64,000 nt of DNA from an uncultured Massilia sp. (GTDB taxonomy: Bacteria > Pseudomonadota > Gammaproteobacteria > Burkholderiales > Burkholderiaceae_D). Below the pieces are notes generated by a model. It saw only the letters and a program-made list of their open reading frames with translations, had not been told where the DNA came from and made no database searches. The translations under genes were made by a program, and so were the position numbers. The stretch's first letter is position 1. Every line of letters starts with the position of its first letter. The DNA is taken from the NCBI GenBank assembly GCA_913778765.1, contig CAJYXO010000083.1:1-64000 (forward strand), written 5' to 3'. This document shows, one piece after another, positions 61,708 to 64,000 of this stretch.

Positions 61708-62934
61708 TCAACGCGCGGGCAGCGTCGCCCGCAGGCGCAGTAAGGCTTCAAGGAAGTAGTAGTCGGCGTAGTTCAGCGGCACGTCGATCTCCTTGCCGGC
61801 CGGCTTGTGGCCGGTGGCGTGCTTGAGCAGGAAGCCGCCGTTATCTCCGGGCGCGGCCAGGTAATCGCTGGACGACAGGCTGCGCAGCTGGCGCTCGGCA
61901 AAGGCGCGGTAGCGGGCGGCGGAAGCGGCGTCGACGAAGCCGGCCAGTTCCAGCAGGGCCGAACTGGTAATCGCGGCGGCGGAAGCGTCGCGCGGGGCGT
62001 TGGGGATGGCGCTGTCGTCGAAGTCCCAGTAGGGGATGGCGTCGGGCGGCAGGCGCGGATGATCCATGAAGAAGGCGGCGATGCGCCGGGCCTGGGCCAG
62101 GTATTCGGGCTTGCGGGTCTCGCGGTACATCATGGTGTAGCCGTACAGGCCCCAGGCCTGGCCGCGCGCCCACGAGGAAGCGTCTGCGAAGCCCTGCACC
62201 GTGACCCTGGCGCGCACGGCGCCGGTTTGCGGGTCGTAGTCGACCAGGTGGTAGCTGGAGTCATCCGGGCGGAAGTGGTTGCGCAGGGTGGTGTCGGCGT
62301 GGGCGATGGCGATCTCGCGGTAGCGCGGCTCATTGGCCGCCCTGGCCGCCCACATCAGGAGTTCCAGGTTCATCATGTTGTCGACGATGACCGGGAACTT
62401 CCAGGTGCTGTTCGGCCACAGGTCCCAGGACTGGATCGCGCCGACTTTCGGATTGAAGCGGGTGATCAGGGTGGTGGCGCCGGCCAGCAGGGCGTCGCGG
62501 TAGGCAGGGTCATTGGTCAGGCGGTAGCCGTTGCCGTATCCGCTGCCCAGCATGAAGCCGAGGTCGTGCTGGGACTTGTCGAATTTGGCCGGCGCGGTCT
62601 GCGCCGTATAGCGGACTGCGGCGGTCTTCCAGCGTTGGTCGCCGGTGGCTTCGAACAGGTACCACAGCGAGCCCGGGAAGAAGCCGGCGGTCCAGTCCTT
62701 CGGTCCCACCGTCACCAGTGCGCCGCCGTCGACGGTGCGTGGAAAGCCCGGCCTGTCCTGCACTTTGGCGAGGAGGGTGCGGTATTGGGCCGCCGCTGCC
62801 TGGAAATCCCTGGCAATGACAGCGGCGATCGGCTCGGCGGCCTGTGCCTGGCCGGCATGCGCGGCGGCGAAAACGAGACCGCAGGCAAACGTTTTCGTCG
62901 CCCTGGATAGCATTTTGCGGCAGGGGTCCAACAT
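61708..62934 (-). CDS. GH88 unsaturated glucuronyl hydrolase
   Basis: DWTAGFFPGSLWYLFEATGD; HDLGFML; VDNMMNLELLMWAA; SSWARGQAWGLYGYTMMYRET. Confidence 0.93.
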   Translation of the reverse strand: MLDPCRKMLSRATKTFACGLVFAAAHAGQAQAAEPIAAVIARDFQAAAAQYRTLLAKVQDRPGFPRTVDGGALVTVGPKDWTAGFFPGSLWYLFEATGDQRWKTAAVRYTAQTAPAKFDKSQHDLGFMLGSGYGNGYRLTNDPAYRDALLAGATTLITRFNPKVGAIQSWDLWPNSTWKFPVIVDNMMNLELLMWAARAANEPRYREIAIAHADTTLRNHFRPDDSSYHLVDYDPQTGAVRARVTVQGFADASSWARGQAWGLYGYTMMYRETRKPEYLAQARRIAAFFMDHPRLPPDAIPYWDFDDSAIPNAPRDASAAAITSSALLELAGFVDAASAARYRAFAERQLRSLSSSDYLAAPGDNGGFLLKHATGHKPAGKEIDVPLNYADYYFLEALLRLRATLPAR

Positions 62935-62969
62935 GGGAGTGTCTCCTGGTGCCTTTAATTATTGTGGAA

Positions 62970-62998
62970 ATCGTAATCACAAGGCGGACCCATGTCAA
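62970..62998 (-). promoter_or_regulatory. Predicted sigma70 promoter of the GH88 gene
   Basis: Minus strand TTGACA (62993-62998), 17-nt spacer, TACGAT (62970-62975). Confidence 0.7.
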
Positions 62999-63230
62999 CA
63001 ACTTTAGGAAAACGCTTAACTACACATTTTTACAAATACAGCGCTCGGATTCTGAAGGCAAAGGGGCGAGTTTTGTTTCTCTGCGCAAGGACATCAGGAG
63101 GGTGGAGCGAAAACGTTTTGCTTGCTGTTGTGCAGCAAAATCGCTTGGCCCAGCTGATGAGTGATCATCTTGCCGCAAGATCCGTAAGGACTGACGCCGG
63201 CATCCGCTCCGGCAGGGCGGTCCGGACAAC

Positions 63231-63266
63231 AAAAAACCCCTGGGACGCGAGTCGCAGGGGTTTTTT
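63231..63266. terminator. Bidirectional rho-independent terminator
   Basis: AAAAAACCCCTG-G-GAC-GCGA-GTC-G-CAGGGGTTTTTT. Confidence 0.9.
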
Positions 63267-63283
63267 CGTGAGAAGGCGAGCGA

Positions 63284-63565
63284 TCAGTGCGCGCTCATCG
63301 CCCTTTCGATCTGGCCGTGCCAGGGTTCGGTCACGTCGCGCACGGCGCGGTCGTTGGCCATGATCTGCTTCAGCAGGTCGATCTTGCGCAGGCGCTGGGC
63401 GCCTTCCAGGGCCGGCACGCCCGATTTGGCTGCGCTGACCTGCAGCGACACCTGGGTTTCCAGGCGGGCGAGGCCGTCGAAGTCGCCATCCTGGGCGGCA
63501 ACCGCCATGCGGCCGCTGAGGGCGGCGATGTTTTCGTACATGGCGAGGACTTCGTTGGACGTCAT
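63284..63565 (-). CDS. fliT: Flagellar protein FliT
   Basis: VLAMYENIAALSGRMAVAAQDGDFDGLARLETQVSLQVSAAK...LRKIDLLKQIMANDRAVRDVTEPW. Confidence 0.8.
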   Translation of the reverse strand: MTSNEVLAMYENIAALSGRMAVAAQDGDFDGLARLETQVSLQVSAAKSGVPALEGAQRLRKIDLLKQIMANDRAVRDVTEPWHGQIERAMSAH

Positions 63566-63613
63566 GGTGCACCAGAGGCGTTTTTTCGGCCGGATTGCCG
63601 GGTATCTGGGTTG

Positions 63614-63640
63614 TTATCGGCGCCGGTTTTGGGAACTTTA
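63614..63640 (-). promoter_or_regulatory. Predicted sigma28 (FliA) promoter of fliT
   Basis: Minus strand TAAAGTTC-N11-GCCGATAA, near-perfect consensus, 48 nt upstream of fliT start. Confidence 0.85.
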
Positions 63641-63827
63641 GGGTTTTCTGAAGTTTTTTTCGAATTTTTTTTCGCGCGCACCATGCCGCGGATTCTGCAT
63701 TCCAGCGCGGCCATGTGCAGCCTGTCGCATTCCTGTCATCTTTGCCAACCGTGCTGTTTATATTTCAGCCTGGATCGGTGCGACACAGCGCCGGCGATAA
63801 CAAGGCGAGAGAAAAGGGAGAAAGTCC

Positions 63828-64000
63828 ATGAGACGTTTCCAGGCCGTCGGCGCTACCGTGCTGGCCATTGCCGCGATCGGCGCCCATGCCGAGGCGCCAT
63901 ATGCTTTTGACAAGACCCCGGGCAAGCTGCCCAAGGAGGTGATCCCGCTCGAGTACGTCGCCCACCTGGCGCCGGACATCGACGCCAACAGCTTCACCGG
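63828..64000 (+). CDS. M1 family metallopeptidase, N-terminus (3' truncated by window edge)
   Basis: MRRFQAVGATVLAIAAIGAHAEAPYAFDKTPGKLPKEVIPLEYVAHLAPDIDANSFTG; frame open to end. Confidence 0.7.
   Translation, partial: MRRFQAVGATVLAIAAIGAHAEAPYAFDKTPGKLPKEVIPLEYVAHLAPDIDANSFT

Noticed and set aside
59073-61826. 917-aa + strand ORF opposite the TonB receptor
   Set aside because: Val/Ala/Gly/Arg-rich antisense translation of a clear TonB-dependent receptor; no domain recognised

Overview
64 kb of high-GC chromosome with a betaproteobacterial (Oxalobacteraceae/Massilia-like) gene content and order; the taxonomic call is inference from gene families only. Left part: a partial secreted protein, a TM2 protein, the rpsP-rimM-trmD-rplS operon, NUDIX, CobD/CbiB-like, DUF3579, CBS and M16 peptidase genes, then an SDR, a GntR regulator and an amino-sugar cluster (NagZ-like GH3, SIS deaminase, nagA, GlcNAc kinase). 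Middle: AI-2E transporter, htpX, a PspA/DUF2491-type envelope module beside a CII-like regulator, an acyltransferase, CocE hydrolase, a long DUF2807 repeat protein, GspA/GspB-like genes, mobB, yjfB, a DUF2282 + fused DUF692-DUF2063 (bufferin/MNIO-type) pair, fumC and a FimV-N protein. Right part (about 42.3-63 kb): a uronate-polysaccharide utilisation cluster (PL5-like lyase, GH3, GH105-DUF4861, GH2 with a glucuronidase NxK motif, GH88, TonB receptor, MFS transporter, two uronate dehydrogenase paralogs, SMP-30 lactonase, LacI regulator) interrupted by an orphan PD-(D/E)XK nuclease-like gene. It ends with fliT and a partial M1 peptidase. Main hunt results: three sigma-28 (FliA)-type promoters of form TAAAGnnn-N11-GCCGwTAA in front of unlinked genes (fliT, yjfB, FimV-N); a fused MNIO-partner bufferin locus; a structured orphan transcript with its own promoter-like sequence and terminator; and a set of AAACGTTT-type LacI operators in the uronate cluster. 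No tRNA, rRNA, CRISPR array or insertion sequence was recognised.
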